NCBI RefSeq assembly: GCF_002911015.1
Contig: NZ_KZ626918.1
Span: 1-38,916, forward strand
Source of the DNA: Streptomyces populi
GTDB lineage: Bacteria > Actinomycetota > Actinomycetes > Streptomycetales > Streptomycetaceae
Reading direction: 5' to 3'
Length of the DNA: 38,916 nucleotides
This document shows, piece after piece, positions 22,381-30,638 of the stretch. The notes under the pieces were generated by a model. It was not told where the DNA came from. It saw nothing but the letters and a program-made list of their open reading frames with translations, and ran no database searches. A program made the translations under genes and the position numbers. Each line of letters begins with the position of its first letter. Position 1 is the stretch's first letter.

Positions 22381-23155
22381 CACTGCCTCCATGAACGAAC
22401 TACTTCAACCTGCAACCGACGAAAACTGCCGCCACACGACCCCGACGGCCACCGCGGACGACGACCGACGGCCGATCGGTCGTTCACCGACCGGTCGGCA
22501 CCGACCACCCGCTGTCACCGGCAAGTGCCTGTCGACCGCGCCCACTACTGACCATCGACACATATCGCTCAGTTTTCCGCTCGCCACACCGGATCACCGA
22601 TCGCACCAAGCGGCACAGGCGTCCCGGGCCCTTTCGGCCCGGGAAGTGAACGAACGTTATCGCCAGCATCCCGCAACCGGCAGTTTCGCGGTGGAGACCG
22701 AGGGGGAAATCACACACTGGGACAAGTTCGCCGCGCACGGTTCCGTATCGCGGCACTGGCGCCGCAGGGAGCTGCGGCGTACGGGCCACGGCCGGAGCGG
22801 GCGCAAGAAGAGCCGCGACCAGGTGGCCGCACCACCGCGTCGTCAGCGGGACGGCGTGGCGCTGGGGCACATCGGCGACGGCACGACAGCGGGGAGCGAG
22901 GCCGGGCAAGAGGACCACGGGAAGACGAGGACGACTCCACGCCACGACACGACGCCGGCGCAGCCAGCGCGGCGGACCGTCGGGGAGCCGGGGTCGGCGT
23001 CGTGTTCCGCGCCCTTCGGCCGAGCACTCCACAGCGTCACCGGTGTCGCACGCCGTGGACGCGCCGTCGGCCGCCGCCGTCGCCGACCTCACGGCTTTCC
23101 ACTAGGGCACACGGGGGACGGAGTGGTCCTCCCGCGTGCCGACTGGAGGTCGGCC
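22381..23155. other. 775-bp divergent region between icmB-like and hydrolase genes
   Basis: No convincing gene. Open frames exist on both strands (for example minus 23092-22484 and plus through the whole region), but third-position G/C looks lower than in neighbouring genes and no ribosome site or domain supports them. The icmB-proximal part holds two palindromes (22462-22498). The G+C content is visibly lower around 22540-22700 (runs such as acacatatcgctcagttttc), as expected for promoters. Confidence 0.5.
22462..22498. promoter_or_regulatory. Paired palindromes, TetR-like operators upstream of icmB-like gene
   Basis: CGACCGA-N7-TCGGTCG at 22462-22482 is a 21-bp interrupted palindrome, and CCGACCGGTCGG at 22487-22498 is a perfect 12-bp palindrome five bases further on. 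Their shape resembles TetR-family operators. They lie about 80-120 bp upstream of the icmB-like start. Confidence 0.5.
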
Positions 23156-24022
23156 ATGAAGGTCACCGAGGCTGCGTCGCCCTTTCTGCCCCTGTGCCAG
23201 CGCCTGTTTCCGACGAGACTGGCGGGGCTCTCGATGGCCCTGCTGAAGGCGACGGCCCTGGAACTGGCGATCCTCGCCGGGCACCTCCTCCTCTATCCCT
23301 CCGGCATCACCCAGGAACGCCGCACCGGACACCCGCTCCCCCCGCCCGACGTCGCCGCCAAGCTGCCCACCGAGGCCAAGCCCCCGGTCGTCCTGCTGCA
23401 CGGCTTCATCGACAACCGCTCCGTCTTCCTCCTGCTGCGCCGCAACCTCGCCCAGCACGGCAGGCAGCACATCGAGTCCCTCAACTACTCGCCGCTGACG
23501 TGCGACATCCGTACGGCGGCGGAGCTGCTGGGCCGGCACGTCGAGGAGATCTGCGAGCGCACGGGCCACGAGCGGGTGGACATCGTCGGACACAGCCTCG
23601 GCGGGCTGATCGCGCGCTACTACGTGCAGTGCCTCGGCGGAGACATCCACGTCCGTACGCTCGTCACGCTCGGCACCCCGCACTCGGGCACCCGCGTCGC
23701 GCCCTTGATGAACGCCCACCCGATCGTGCGTCAGATGCGCCCCGGTTCCCCGGTGATCGAGGAACTGACCGGCCCCGCTCCGGGCTGCCGTACACAGTTC
23801 GTCAGCTTCTGGAGCGATCTCGACCACCTGATGGACCCGCTGGAGACGGCCTGTGTCGAGCATCCCGACCTGCTCGCCCAGAACGTCCGCGTGAGCGGCG
23901 TCGGCCATCTCGCGCTGCCCGTGCACCCGGCCGTCGCGACCGGGATCCGGCAGGCGCTCGACATCGAGGTGCCGGGGTCCCGCGCCGCGGCCCGGAACGG
24001 CGGCGGCCTCACCGTGGCATGA
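23156..24022 (+). CDS. Membrane-associated alpha/beta hydrolase (lipase/esterase type)
   Basis: 288 residues. A hydrophobic segment near residues 24-49 (GLSMALLKATALELAILAGHLLLYP) suggests a membrane anchor or uncleaved signal. The lipase fold follows: oxyanion-loop VVLLHGF at 78-84, nucleophile elbow VGHSLGG with Ser147, and a likely catalytic His251 in GVGHLALP. LVTLGTPHSGT is typical of triacylglycerol-lipase/PGAP1-like relatives. ATG 23156 has ACTGGAGG at seven-base spacing. It stands alone between the divergent icmB-like gene and the peptidase. A weak hairpin (GGGAGGTCC / GGACCCTCCC) near 24043-24077 may terminate it. Confidence 0.9.
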   Translation: MKVTEAASPFLPLCQRLFPTRLAGLSMALLKATALELAILAGHLLLYPSGITQERRTGHPLPPPDVAAKLPTEAKPPVVLLHGFIDNRSVFLLLRRNLAQHGRQHIESLNYSPLTCDIRTAAELLGRHVEEICERTGHERVDIVGHSLGGLIARYYVQCLGGDIHVRTLVTLGTPHSGTRVAPLMNAHPIVRQMRPGSPVIEELTGPAPGCRTQFVSFWSDLDHLMDPLETACVEHPDLLAQNVRVSGVGHLALPVHPAVATGIRQALDIEVPGSRAAARNGGGLTVA

Positions 24023-24185
24023 GGACGGCGCGGAGCGGTCCGGGGGAGGTCCGACGCCTGTCCGAGGACCCTCCCGCACCTCCAGGATTTCGAACACTTA
24101 TCGAACGCCAGGCCAAACCCTTCCCCGTCCTCCCCCGAAACACGGCCGAATGCCCGTTTCCTGTGAGGGGGAAACCTGCCGAAGA

Positions 24186-24215
24186 TTGTCGCGCCCGCAT
24201 ACCGCCGGGTACAGT
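24186..24215 (+). promoter_or_regulatory. Candidate promoter of the M23 peptidase gene
   Basis: TTGTCG (24186-24191) and TACAGT (24210-24215) are 18 bases apart. Transcription would start near 24222, about 42 nt before the GTG start. Confidence 0.55.
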
Positions 24216-24263
24216 CGCCGCACTGCTCTGCCAGCCCCTGTTGTCGAGGCGAAAGAGAAGTTG

Positions 24264-25886
24264 GTGAATGACCGTCACCCGTCGGGAATCGTGACTCCCC
24301 CGGCTCCGGCTTCCGACGCCGCCTCGGCGCTCTACGGCGCGCAAGAAGCCCAGTACGGCGACTTCACCGCGTACGGCGACTACTCCGCCACGGCTTTCGA
24401 CCCGGGCGCGAACGCCGCCGCCACAGGCACCTGGTCCGGCACCGACTTCACCGGCGACCCGCTCTTCGGCACCACGCCGGGCGGAATCGGCGCCGGCGCG
24501 TACGACGCCATGCAGTGGAACGCCGGGGGCCAGCAGCTGGGCTACGACCCGTACGCGGGGCAGCACACCGGCTACGACACCGGCGCCCACGACGCGACGG
24601 CCTGGACGAACGGCTATCAGCAGCTCGCCGACATCCCCGCGCAGTACCCGGGTCCCGACGCCTCGGGCCAGTGGGACGCGAACGCCTGGGTCCAGCCCGA
24701 GCAGCCGCTCGACGGAACCCAGCAGTGGACCGTGCCGACCCAGGGGACGGGCGCCTACGACGCCACGCAGTGGAACAGCCCCTCGGGCCAGGACCCGTAC
24801 CAGGCGTACGAGCACCCGGCGACCGAGGTGTACGAGCAGCCGCAGACGGAGTCCGAACCGTACGCCCACGAGCTCACGCAGCTCGACATGACGTACGAGG
24901 GACCGTCCGACCGGACGGACCCGGTCCCCTTCGACCAGCAGGCGACCGCGACCTTCGACCAGGCGGTCCACGATCGGCCCGCCCCGGACGAGGACGAGTT
25001 CGACGCGGCCGGGGACCTCGCGGACGCGGACGGCTCCGACGACGCCTACGACCCGTACGCCGAGGGGCACGAGAGGCCGCTGCTCGACGGCGTGGAAGAG
25101 GTCACGCCGGTCCGGCGTCCCGCGACGCGGAGCGCTTCCCGGTCCCGGCGCCGCAGCCCCGCGAAACGTTCCGCTCTGCTGACCGTCGCGGTGCCCTCGG
25201 CCTGTGTGATGGGGGTCGCGGGGATCGCCGCCGCCTCCGTGGGCGGTGTCGGCGGACTCGGCGGGAACGACTCGAAGGACACGACGGCCAGCGCCTCCGA
25301 GGCGACCGCGGTGAAGCCGTCGGCCGCCAACCTCAAGCTGGACAGCCAGCTCCAGAGCCTCTCCGCGGGCGCGGACGACTTCGCCGACCGGGCGAGCCGG
25401 ACGCAGGAACGCATCGACCTCAAGGCCCAGCAGGCGACGGAGAAGAAGAAGGCGGCGGAGGCGGCGGCCCGCAAGGAGCGGCTGCGCCCGAAGTTCCTCC
25501 TTCCCGTGTCGCAGCAGGGTCTCAGCGCCTACTTCGGCCAGGCCGGCGTCAACTGGATGTCCGTGCACACGGGCATCGACTTCCCCGTCTCCTACGGGAC
25601 GCCGGTGATGGCCGCGACCGACGGGACCGTCCGGACGCAGTGGAACAGCGCGTACGGCAACATGATGATCGTGACCGCGATGGACGGTACCGAGACGTGG
25701 TACTGCCACCTCTCCACGTACAAGGTCCCCTCCGGCACCACCGTCAGGGCCGGTGACCAGATCGCCTTCTCCGGGAACTCCGGCAACTCGACCGGCCCCC
25801 ACCTGCACTTCGAGGTCCGCCCGGCCGGCGGTTCGGCGATCGACCCCCTGCCGTGGCTGCGCAGCCACGGTCTGGATCCCACGTAG
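24264..25886 (+). CDS. M23-family (LytM) zinc metallopeptidase with long Tyr/Trp-rich N-terminal region
   Basis: 540 residues. The first ~290 are low-complexity and acidic, rich in Tyr, Trp, Gln and Asp, with recurring YDA(M/T)QWN and DATAWTNGY-type units. A basic stretch and one membrane helix follow (SALLTVAVPSACVMGVAGIAAASVG), then a charged coiled coil (QSLSAGADDFADRASRTQERI ...), then the C-terminal LytM domain with zinc ligands in HTGID (~25566-25580) and HLHFE (~25800-25814) plus the central HLSTY. This layout is a type II membrane endopeptidase acting on peptidoglycan cross-links outside the membrane; all metal ligands are present, so it should be active. GTG 24264 has a GAGAAG ribosome site; an upstream start at 24150 would be before the promoter. 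Confidence 0.9.
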   Translation: MNDRHPSGIVTPPAPASDAASALYGAQEAQYGDFTAYGDYSATAFDPGANAAATGTWSGTDFTGDPLFGTTPGGIGAGAYDAMQWNAGGQQLGYDPYAGQHTGYDTGAHDATAWTNGYQQLADIPAQYPGPDASGQWDANAWVQPEQPLDGTQQWTVPTQGTGAYDATQWNSPSGQDPYQAYEHPATEVYEQPQTESEPYAHELTQLDMTYEGPSDRTDPVPFDQQATATFDQAVHDRPAPDEDEFDAAGDLADADGSDDAYDPYAEGHERPLLDGVEEVTPVRRPATRSASRSRRRSPAKRSALLTVAVPSACVMGVAGIAAASVGGVGGLGGNDSKDTTASASEATAVKPSAANLKLDSQLQSLSAGADDFADRASRTQERIDLKAQQATEKKKAAEAAARKERLRPKFLLPVSQQGLSAYFGQAGVNWMSVHTGIDFPVSYGTPVMAATDGTVRTQWNSAYGNMMIVTAMDGTETWYCHLSTYKVPSGTTVRAGDQIAFSGNSGNSTGPHLHFEVRPAGGSAIDPLPWLRSHGLDPT

Positions 25887-26006
25887 AACGGCTCAGGGGC
25901 GCGACCGGCCGCCGGAACGACGCCTGACCGCGAGATCCCGGCCGGTCGAGGGTCCTTCGCGGCGCCGCCACGATCCACCGCCGCGGTCCGTCGGCGCGGC
26001 CCGTCA

Positions 26007-26051
26007 CCGCGGGACCGTTCGCGCGAGCGGATCACGCGAACGGTCCCGCGG
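26007..26051. terminator. Bidirectional terminator between the M23 gene and pcrA
   Basis: A perfect 17-bp inverted repeat (26007-26023 with 26035-26051) with an 11-base loop. It ends three bases from the pcrA stop and lies about 120 bp after the M23 stop, in a convergent gap. Confidence 0.88.
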
Positions 26052-26053
26052 GA

Positions 26054-28540
26054 CTACAGCTTCTCCACCGGCGCGTACCGCAGCAGCAGCCGCTTCGGCT
26101 TGGGCTCCCCGAAGTCGACCGTCGCCTCCGCGTTCGCGCCCGTCCCCTTCACACCGACGACGGTGCCGAGGCCGAACTGGTCGTGCGTGACCCGGTCCCC
26201 GACGGCCAGCGAGACCACGGGCTTCTCGCCGGCAGCGCGGCGGGTGGCGAACCCCGAGGCACCCGAGGCCGCGGACCGCGAGCGCGAGGAGGAGAGGGAG
26301 GCGGCGACACCGGAGACCGGACCGGCGGGCCTGGGCGCCGTCGCCCCCGTGCGCTTCCAGTCCAGATGGGTCGCCGGGATCTCCTCCAGGAAGCGGGAGG
26401 GCGGGTTGTACGAGGGCTGCCCCCAGGCGCTGCGCATCGAGGACCGGGTGAGGTAGAGCCGCTCACGCGCGCGCGTGATGCCGACGTACGCGAGGCGTCG
26501 CTCCTCCTCCAGCTCCTTGACCTGTCCGAGCGCGCGCATGTGCGGGAAGACGCCGTCCTCCATGCCGGTCAGGAAGACCACGGGGAACTCGAGGCCCTTG
26601 GCGGTGTGCAGGGTCATCAGGGTGATGACGCCGTTGCCGTCCTCCTCGTCCGGGATCTGGTCGGAGTCGGCGACGAGCGCGACCCGCTCCAGGAACGCGG
26701 CGAGCCCGGGCGGGGTCTCGCCCTCACCGGTCTCCTGCTCGAACTCCAGGGCGACGGCGGCGAGTTCCTGGAGGTTCTCGATCCGGGTCTCGTCCTGCGG
26801 GTCGGTCGACGCCTGCAACTCGGCGAGATAGCCGGTGCGTTCGAGGACGGCCTCCAGGATGGTCGCCGGGCCCGCACCGGACTCGACGATCGTGCGGAGG
26901 TCCTCCATGAGCGTGTTGAACCGCTTGACCGCGTTGGTGGAGCGCGCGGCCATGCCGTAGGCCTCGTCGACGCGGCGCAGCGCCTGCGGGAAGCTGATCC
27001 TCTCGCGCTGCGCCAGGGCGTCGATCATCGCCTCGGCGCGTTCGCCGATGCCGCGCTTGGGCACGTTCAGGATGCGGCGCATCGGGACCGAGTCCTCGGG
27101 GTTGGACAGCACCCTGAGGTACGCCAGGACGTCCCGGACCTCCTTGCGCTCGTAGAAGCGGACACCGCCGACGACCTTGTACGGCAGGCCGACGCGGATG
27201 AAGACCTCTTCGAAGACACGGGACTGCGCGTTCGTGCGGTAGAAGACCGCGACGTCGCCCGCCCTGGCCTCGCCCGCGTCCGTGAGGCGGTCTATCTCGT
27301 CGGCGACGAACTGGGCCTCGTCGTGCTCGGTGTCCGCGACGTAGCCCGTGATGTTCGAGCCCGCGCCCGCGTTGGTCCACAGGTTCTTGGGGCGGCGGGA
27401 CTCGTTGCGCTCGATGACCGCGTTGGCGGCGGACAGGATCGTCTGGGTGGAGCGGTAGTTCTGCTCCAGGAGGATCGTCGTCGCGTTCGGGTAGTCCTCC
27501 TCGAACTGGAGGATGTTGCGGATGGTCGCGCCGCGGAAGGCGTAGATCGACTGGTCCGCGTCACCCACGACGCACAGCTCCGCCGGGTCCGGGCCGTACG
27601 CGCCGGACGAGCCGCCCGCCGGGGGCTCGGAGGTCCCCACGAGCTCCCGGACGAGCGCGTACTGCGCGTGGTTGGTGTCCTGGTACTCGTCGACCAGGAC
27701 GTGCCGGAAGCGGCGGCGGTAGTGCTCGGCGACGTCCGGGAAGGCACGCAGCAGATTGACCGTGGTCATGATCAGGTCGTCGAAGTCGAGCGCGTTGGCC
27801 TCGCGCAGCCGCGACTGGTACATCGCGTACGCCTGGGCGAGGGTCTTCTCGAACCCGTCGGCGGCCCGGGCGGCGAAGTCCTCCTCGTCGATCAGCTCGT
27901 TCTTCAGGTTCGAGATCTTGGCGCTGAACGACTTCGGCGGGAACCGCTTGGGGTCGAGGTCGAGGTCACGGCAGACGAGCGCCATCAGACGCTTGGAGTC
28001 GGCGGCGTCGTAGATCGAGAACGACGAGGTGAAGCCGAGCGTCTTGCTCTCGCGGCGCAGGATGCGGACGCAGGCGCTATGGAAGGTCATCACCCACATC
28101 GCGTTGGCGCGCGGGCCCACGAGCGCCTCGACGCGCTCCTTCATCTCGCCGGCGGCCTTGTTGGTGAAGGTGATCGCCAGGATCTGGCCGGGGTGGACGC
28201 CGCGCTCACCGAGCAGGTGCGCGATGCGGTGGGTGAGCACGCGCGTCTTGCCGGAGCCGGCACCGGCCACGATGAGCAGCGGGGAGCCGGAGTGCACCAC
28301 GGCCGCGCGCTGGTTCTCGTTCAGCCCGTCCAGCAGGGCCGCCGGGTCCACGGCGGGCCTGGGCGCACCGTCGCGGTAGTACGCGTCCCGGTCCGGCGGC
28401 ACGTCGAACTTCCCGCCGAACAGATCGTCCGGAACCGGCTCCGGTACGTGATCGTCCTCGGGCGGCGGCGGGGGTTCGTCCTCATGGGCCGCGGAGGGCT
28501 GGAGGGCCGCCAGGAAGCTGTCGTCAAAGAGGCTGCTCAT
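26054..28540 (-). CDS. pcrA: ATP-dependent DNA helicase PcrA/UvrD
   Basis: 828 residues. SF1A 3'-5' helicase for nucleotide-excision and replication-linked repair. An acidic Pro-rich tail (1-70) precedes the Q motif (LNENQRAAVVHSG). Walker A is GAGSGKT at 93-99; motif Ia is ITFTNKAAGEMKER, motif II LVDEYQDTN, motif III VGDADQSIYAFRGA, motif IV YRSTQ, and motifs V/VI TLHTAKGLEFP and YVGITRARERL. The C-terminal ~50 residues (VGDRVTHDQFGLGTVVGV) form the Tudor-like RNA-polymerase-binding domain. ATG 28540 lies nine bases after a TAGACT -10, so the mRNA has almost no leader. The promoter carries a DNA-damage element at 28550-28572. Confidence 0.97.
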   Translation of the reverse strand: MSSLFDDSFLAALQPSAAHEDEPPPPPEDDHVPEPVPDDLFGGKFDVPPDRDAYYRDGAPRPAVDPAALLDGLNENQRAAVVHSGSPLLIVAGAGSGKTRVLTHRIAHLLGERGVHPGQILAITFTNKAAGEMKERVEALVGPRANAMWVMTFHSACVRILRRESKTLGFTSSFSIYDAADSKRLMALVCRDLDLDPKRFPPKSFSAKISNLKNELIDEEDFAARAADGFEKTLAQAYAMYQSRLREANALDFDDLIMTTVNLLRAFPDVAEHYRRRFRHVLVDEYQDTNHAQYALVRELVGTSEPPAGGSSGAYGPDPAELCVVGDADQSIYAFRGATIRNILQFEEDYPNATTILLEQNYRSTQTILSAANAVIERNESRRPKNLWTNAGAGSNITGYVADTEHDEAQFVADEIDRLTDAGEARAGDVAVFYRTNAQSRVFEEVFIRVGLPYKVVGGVRFYERKEVRDVLAYLRVLSNPEDSVPMRRILNVPKRGIGERAEAMIDALAQRERISFPQALRRVDEAYGMAARSTNAVKRFNTLMEDLRTIVESGAGPATILEAVLERTGYLAELQASTDPQDETRIENLQELAAVALEFEQETGEGETPPGLAAFLERVALVADSDQIPDEEDGNGVITLMTLHTAKGLEFPVVFLTGMEDGVFPHMRALGQVKELEEERRLAYVGITRARERLYLTRSSMRSAWGQPSYNPPSRFLEEIPATHLDWKRTGATAPRPAGPVSGVAASLSSSRSRSAASGASGFATRRAAGEKPVVSLAVGDRVTHDQFGLGTVVGVKGTGANAEATVDFGEPKPKRLLLRYAPVEKL

Positions 28541-28549
28541 CGCTCTCCG

Positions 28550-28572
28550 AGTCTAGGCCGCCCCACCGACAG
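28550..28572 (-). promoter_or_regulatory. PafBC-type DNA-damage promoter of pcrA
   Basis: On the minus strand CTGTCGGTG (28572-28564), eight bases, then TAGACT (28555-28550) matches tTGTCRgtg-N8-TAnnnT at all upper-case positions; only the weakly conserved first T is C. The spacing is exactly that of the 18320-18342 promoter. Confidence 0.78.
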
Positions 28573-28995
28573 CCCGCCGCCGCCTCGAGAACTCGACCGG
28601 AAGTGTGACAAGGGTCCCGGCGGACGGCCCCGGGACGGCGACCCTCCGGTCACGGCGCCTCACACCCGGTGACCGTACGGTCCCGGAAGGTCACCCGGGG
28701 CAAGGACGGGTCGGCGGGGCGCCGAGAGCGGGGTCCGGCCGCCCGGCCACCCGGAGCGGGAGCCGGGCCGACGGAACGGGCCGCCCGGAGAGCGGACCGG
28801 ACCGGCGGACCGGACCGGCGGGGCGAGACCGTCCGGCGTCGGGCCCGAGAGTCCGGGGCCCGACCGTCCGGCGCCGGGGCCCGGGGCCGGGGGTTCACGG
28901 CCGGCTCGCGCCGCCACACACGTGCCACGACAGGGTCGGGAACGGAGCGCGCGGCAAAGGTCACGAAAATGTATCGGACATATCGTGCATCAACC

Positions 28996-29025
28996 TTCAC
29001 ACGGGCCACACCAGTTGGCTAGCGT
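28996..29025 (+). promoter_or_regulatory. Promoter of the riboswitch-controlled NlpC/P60 gene
   Basis: TTCACA (28996-29001) and TAGCGT (29020-29025) with an 18-base spacer. Transcription would start near 29032, immediately before the riboswitch. Confidence 0.6.
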
Positions 29026-29044
29026 GCCGGAAGGCCGCTCGACC

Positions 29045-29261
29045 GCGACCGGCGAACCTCGCCGGGCCGGGCGGCCTCCGCCGAGTCCGGCACGCCCGCG
29101 GGGCCGCCGGAACCGGGGACCCACCGACCTCGGGGTGAATCGGTCCCACTGCCTCGCGGGGCGGTGAGACCGTAGGGCAACCTTCCGGAACCGTCCGCCC
29201 GAACCCTCCCCCACAGCCTGAACGGCGTGGGGGTACCCCCACCGCCAACTCGGTAGGCGGA
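29045..29261 (+). ncRNA. ydaO-type cyclic di-AMP riboswitch
   Basis: The leader shows the conserved ydaO landmarks in order: ACCGGCGAACC, then GGGGACCCACC, CGGGGTGAATCGGTCC, GACCGTAGGGCAACC, CCGTCCGCCCGAACCC and, at the 3' end, CAACTCGGTAGGCGG. The class senses c-di-AMP and in streptomycetes controls cell-wall hydrolases such as Rpf and NlpC/P60 proteins, which fits the downstream gene. Edges are approximate. Near the 3' end GTGGGGG (29227-29233) can pair with CCCCCAC either upstream (29208-29214) or downstream (29236-29242). The GGAAGGAG ribosome site follows directly. Confidence 0.88.
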
Positions 29262-29282
29262 CGACGGAAGGAGTCGCCTCTC

Positions 29283-30638
29283 TTGGCGTCACACCGCAAG
29301 GCGCGCCCCTCGGGTGCGCGCATCGCAGGCATACGGACCCCGGCCCTCGCCACGGCGGCCCTCACCTCCGTGGCCCTGCTCTCCCAGACGGCCAACGCCG
29401 CCCCCTCGGCCGAGCCCAGGCCCAGCATCGAAGAGGTCTCCAAGAAGGTCGACGCCCTCTACCACCAGGCCGAGACCGCCACCGAGAAGTACAACGCGAC
29501 CCGGGAGAAGACCGCCGAGCAGCGCAAGCGCGTCGACACCCTGCTCGACGACGTCGCCCGGCGCACCGACAAGCTCAACTCCGCGCGCGAGGAACTGGGT
29601 TCGTTCGCCGCGGCGCAGTACCGCACCGGGGCCGCCGCGCCCGACACCGCGACCCTGCTGCTCGCGGACAACCCGCAGGACTACTTCGACCAGACCCAGC
29701 TCATGAGCCGGCTGACGACCCGCCAGAAGGCGGCCGTCGACGACTACGTCACGGAGCAGGCCGCCACCACCAAGAAGCGGACGGAGGCCACCCGGAGCCT
29801 GGAGTCGCTGACCGCCACGCAGAAGGAGCTCAAGACCTCCAAGGCCACGGTGCAGCGGAAGCTCGCCGAGGCCCGCGACCTGCTCTCGAAGCTGAACGCC
29901 GAGGAAAAGGCGCGACTGGCGGCGATCGAGAAGAAGAAGCAGGAGCAGGCCGCGGCCAAGGCGGCGGAGCTGGCACGGCAGCAGGCCGCGGCCGAGAAGG
30001 CCGCCGAGGAGCAGTCGTCGTCCGGCACCGCGACCGGATCGGCCTCCGGGTCGTCGTCGGGGTCGACGGCCACGGACTCCCCGTCCACGCCCTCGTCCTC
30101 GTCGAAGGCAGCCGAGGCGCTCGCGTTCGCCCGCGCGCAGATCGGCAAGCCGTACGTCTGGGGCGCCACGGGCCCGGACTCCTACGACTGCTCGGGCCTG
30201 ACCCAGGCCGCCTGGAAGGCCGCCGGCGTCAGCCTCCCGCGCGTCACCTACGACCAGGTGAACGCCGGCACGACGGTCCCCCTCTCCGACGCCCGGCCCG
30301 GCGACCTGGTCTTCTTCTACGGCGACATCAGCCACGTCGGCCTCTACATCGGCGGCGGCATGATGATCCACGCACCGAAGCCGGGAGCGTACGTCCGCGA
30401 GGAATCGATCTACTACGACGGCACCTCGGCGATCCACAGCGTGGTGCGCCCCGCGTTCTCACCCCCGCCGCGCGCGCCCCGCCCGCAACCGCTCCGGAGA
30501 TCCCTAGCATCGGGCGCATGCCAGACACACCGGACATGCCGGACGCCATTCCGCTCCGCGCCTGGTGGACGGGGTGGGCGCCCGCCGCCGGGGCCGCCGT
30601 CATGGCCACCGGCATCCTCTCGACCGGGCTGCACCTGA
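29283..30638 (+). CDS. Secreted NlpC/P60 peptidoglycan endopeptidase with apparent C-terminal read-through
   Basis: 451 residues from TTG 29283, chosen because GGAAGGAG lies nine bases upstream and the N-terminus (MASHRKAR) matches the paralogue at 32416. A signal peptide probably ends at ANA-AP near residue 40. A coiled-coil region follows (SKKVDALYHQAETATEKYN ...), then a Ser/Gly/Thr linker, then the NlpC/P60 domain with catalytic Cys in YDCSGLTQ, His in SHVGLYIG and a third polar residue in MIHAPKPG. The domain should end near SVVRPA (about 30455); instead ~60 Pro/Arg-rich residues follow and overlap the next gene by 121 bases. A one-base shift would reach TAG 30505-30507. I suspect a lost stop or frameshift. 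Confidence 0.88.
   Translation: MASHRKARPSGARIAGIRTPALATAALTSVALLSQTANAAPSAEPRPSIEEVSKKVDALYHQAETATEKYNATREKTAEQRKRVDTLLDDVARRTDKLNSAREELGSFAAAQYRTGAAAPDTATLLLADNPQDYFDQTQLMSRLTTRQKAAVDDYVTEQAATTKKRTEATRSLESLTATQKELKTSKATVQRKLAEARDLLSKLNAEEKARLAAIEKKKQEQAAAKAAELARQQAAAEKAAEEQSSSGTATGSASGSSSGSTATDSPSTPSSSSKAAEALAFARAQIGKPYVWGATGPDSYDCSGLTQAAWKAAGVSLPRVTYDQVNAGTTVPLSDARPGDLVFFYGDISHVGLYIGGGMMIHAPKPGAYVREESIYYDGTSAIHSVVRPAFSPPPRAPRPQPLRRSLASGACQTHRTCRTPFRSAPGGRGGRPPPGPPSWPPASSRPGCT
30505..30510 (+). promoter_or_regulatory. -10 element TAGCAT of a leaderless promoter
   Basis: TAGCAT ends seven bases before ATG 30518, which has no ribosome site: the usual streptomycete leaderless arrangement. It lies inside the 3' end of the overlapping NlpC/P60 reading frame. 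No good -35 was found. Confidence 0.6.

Larger units (their letters stand above)
28541..29282. other. Divergent region between pcrA and the NlpC/P60 gene
   Basis: Contains the pcrA damage-type promoter, about 350 bp of G/C-rich sequence with GGACCGGACCGGC and GACCGTCCGGCG repeats and no credible gene, then the NlpC promoter (28996-29025) and its riboswitch (about 29045-29261). Frames here code only Arg/Gly/Pro-rich noise. Confidence 0.75.

Noticed and set aside
22484..23092. Possible 202-residue minus-strand protein
   Set aside because: No ribosome site, no domain, and weaker third-position G/C bias than neighbouring genes; kept only as a question about the gap.
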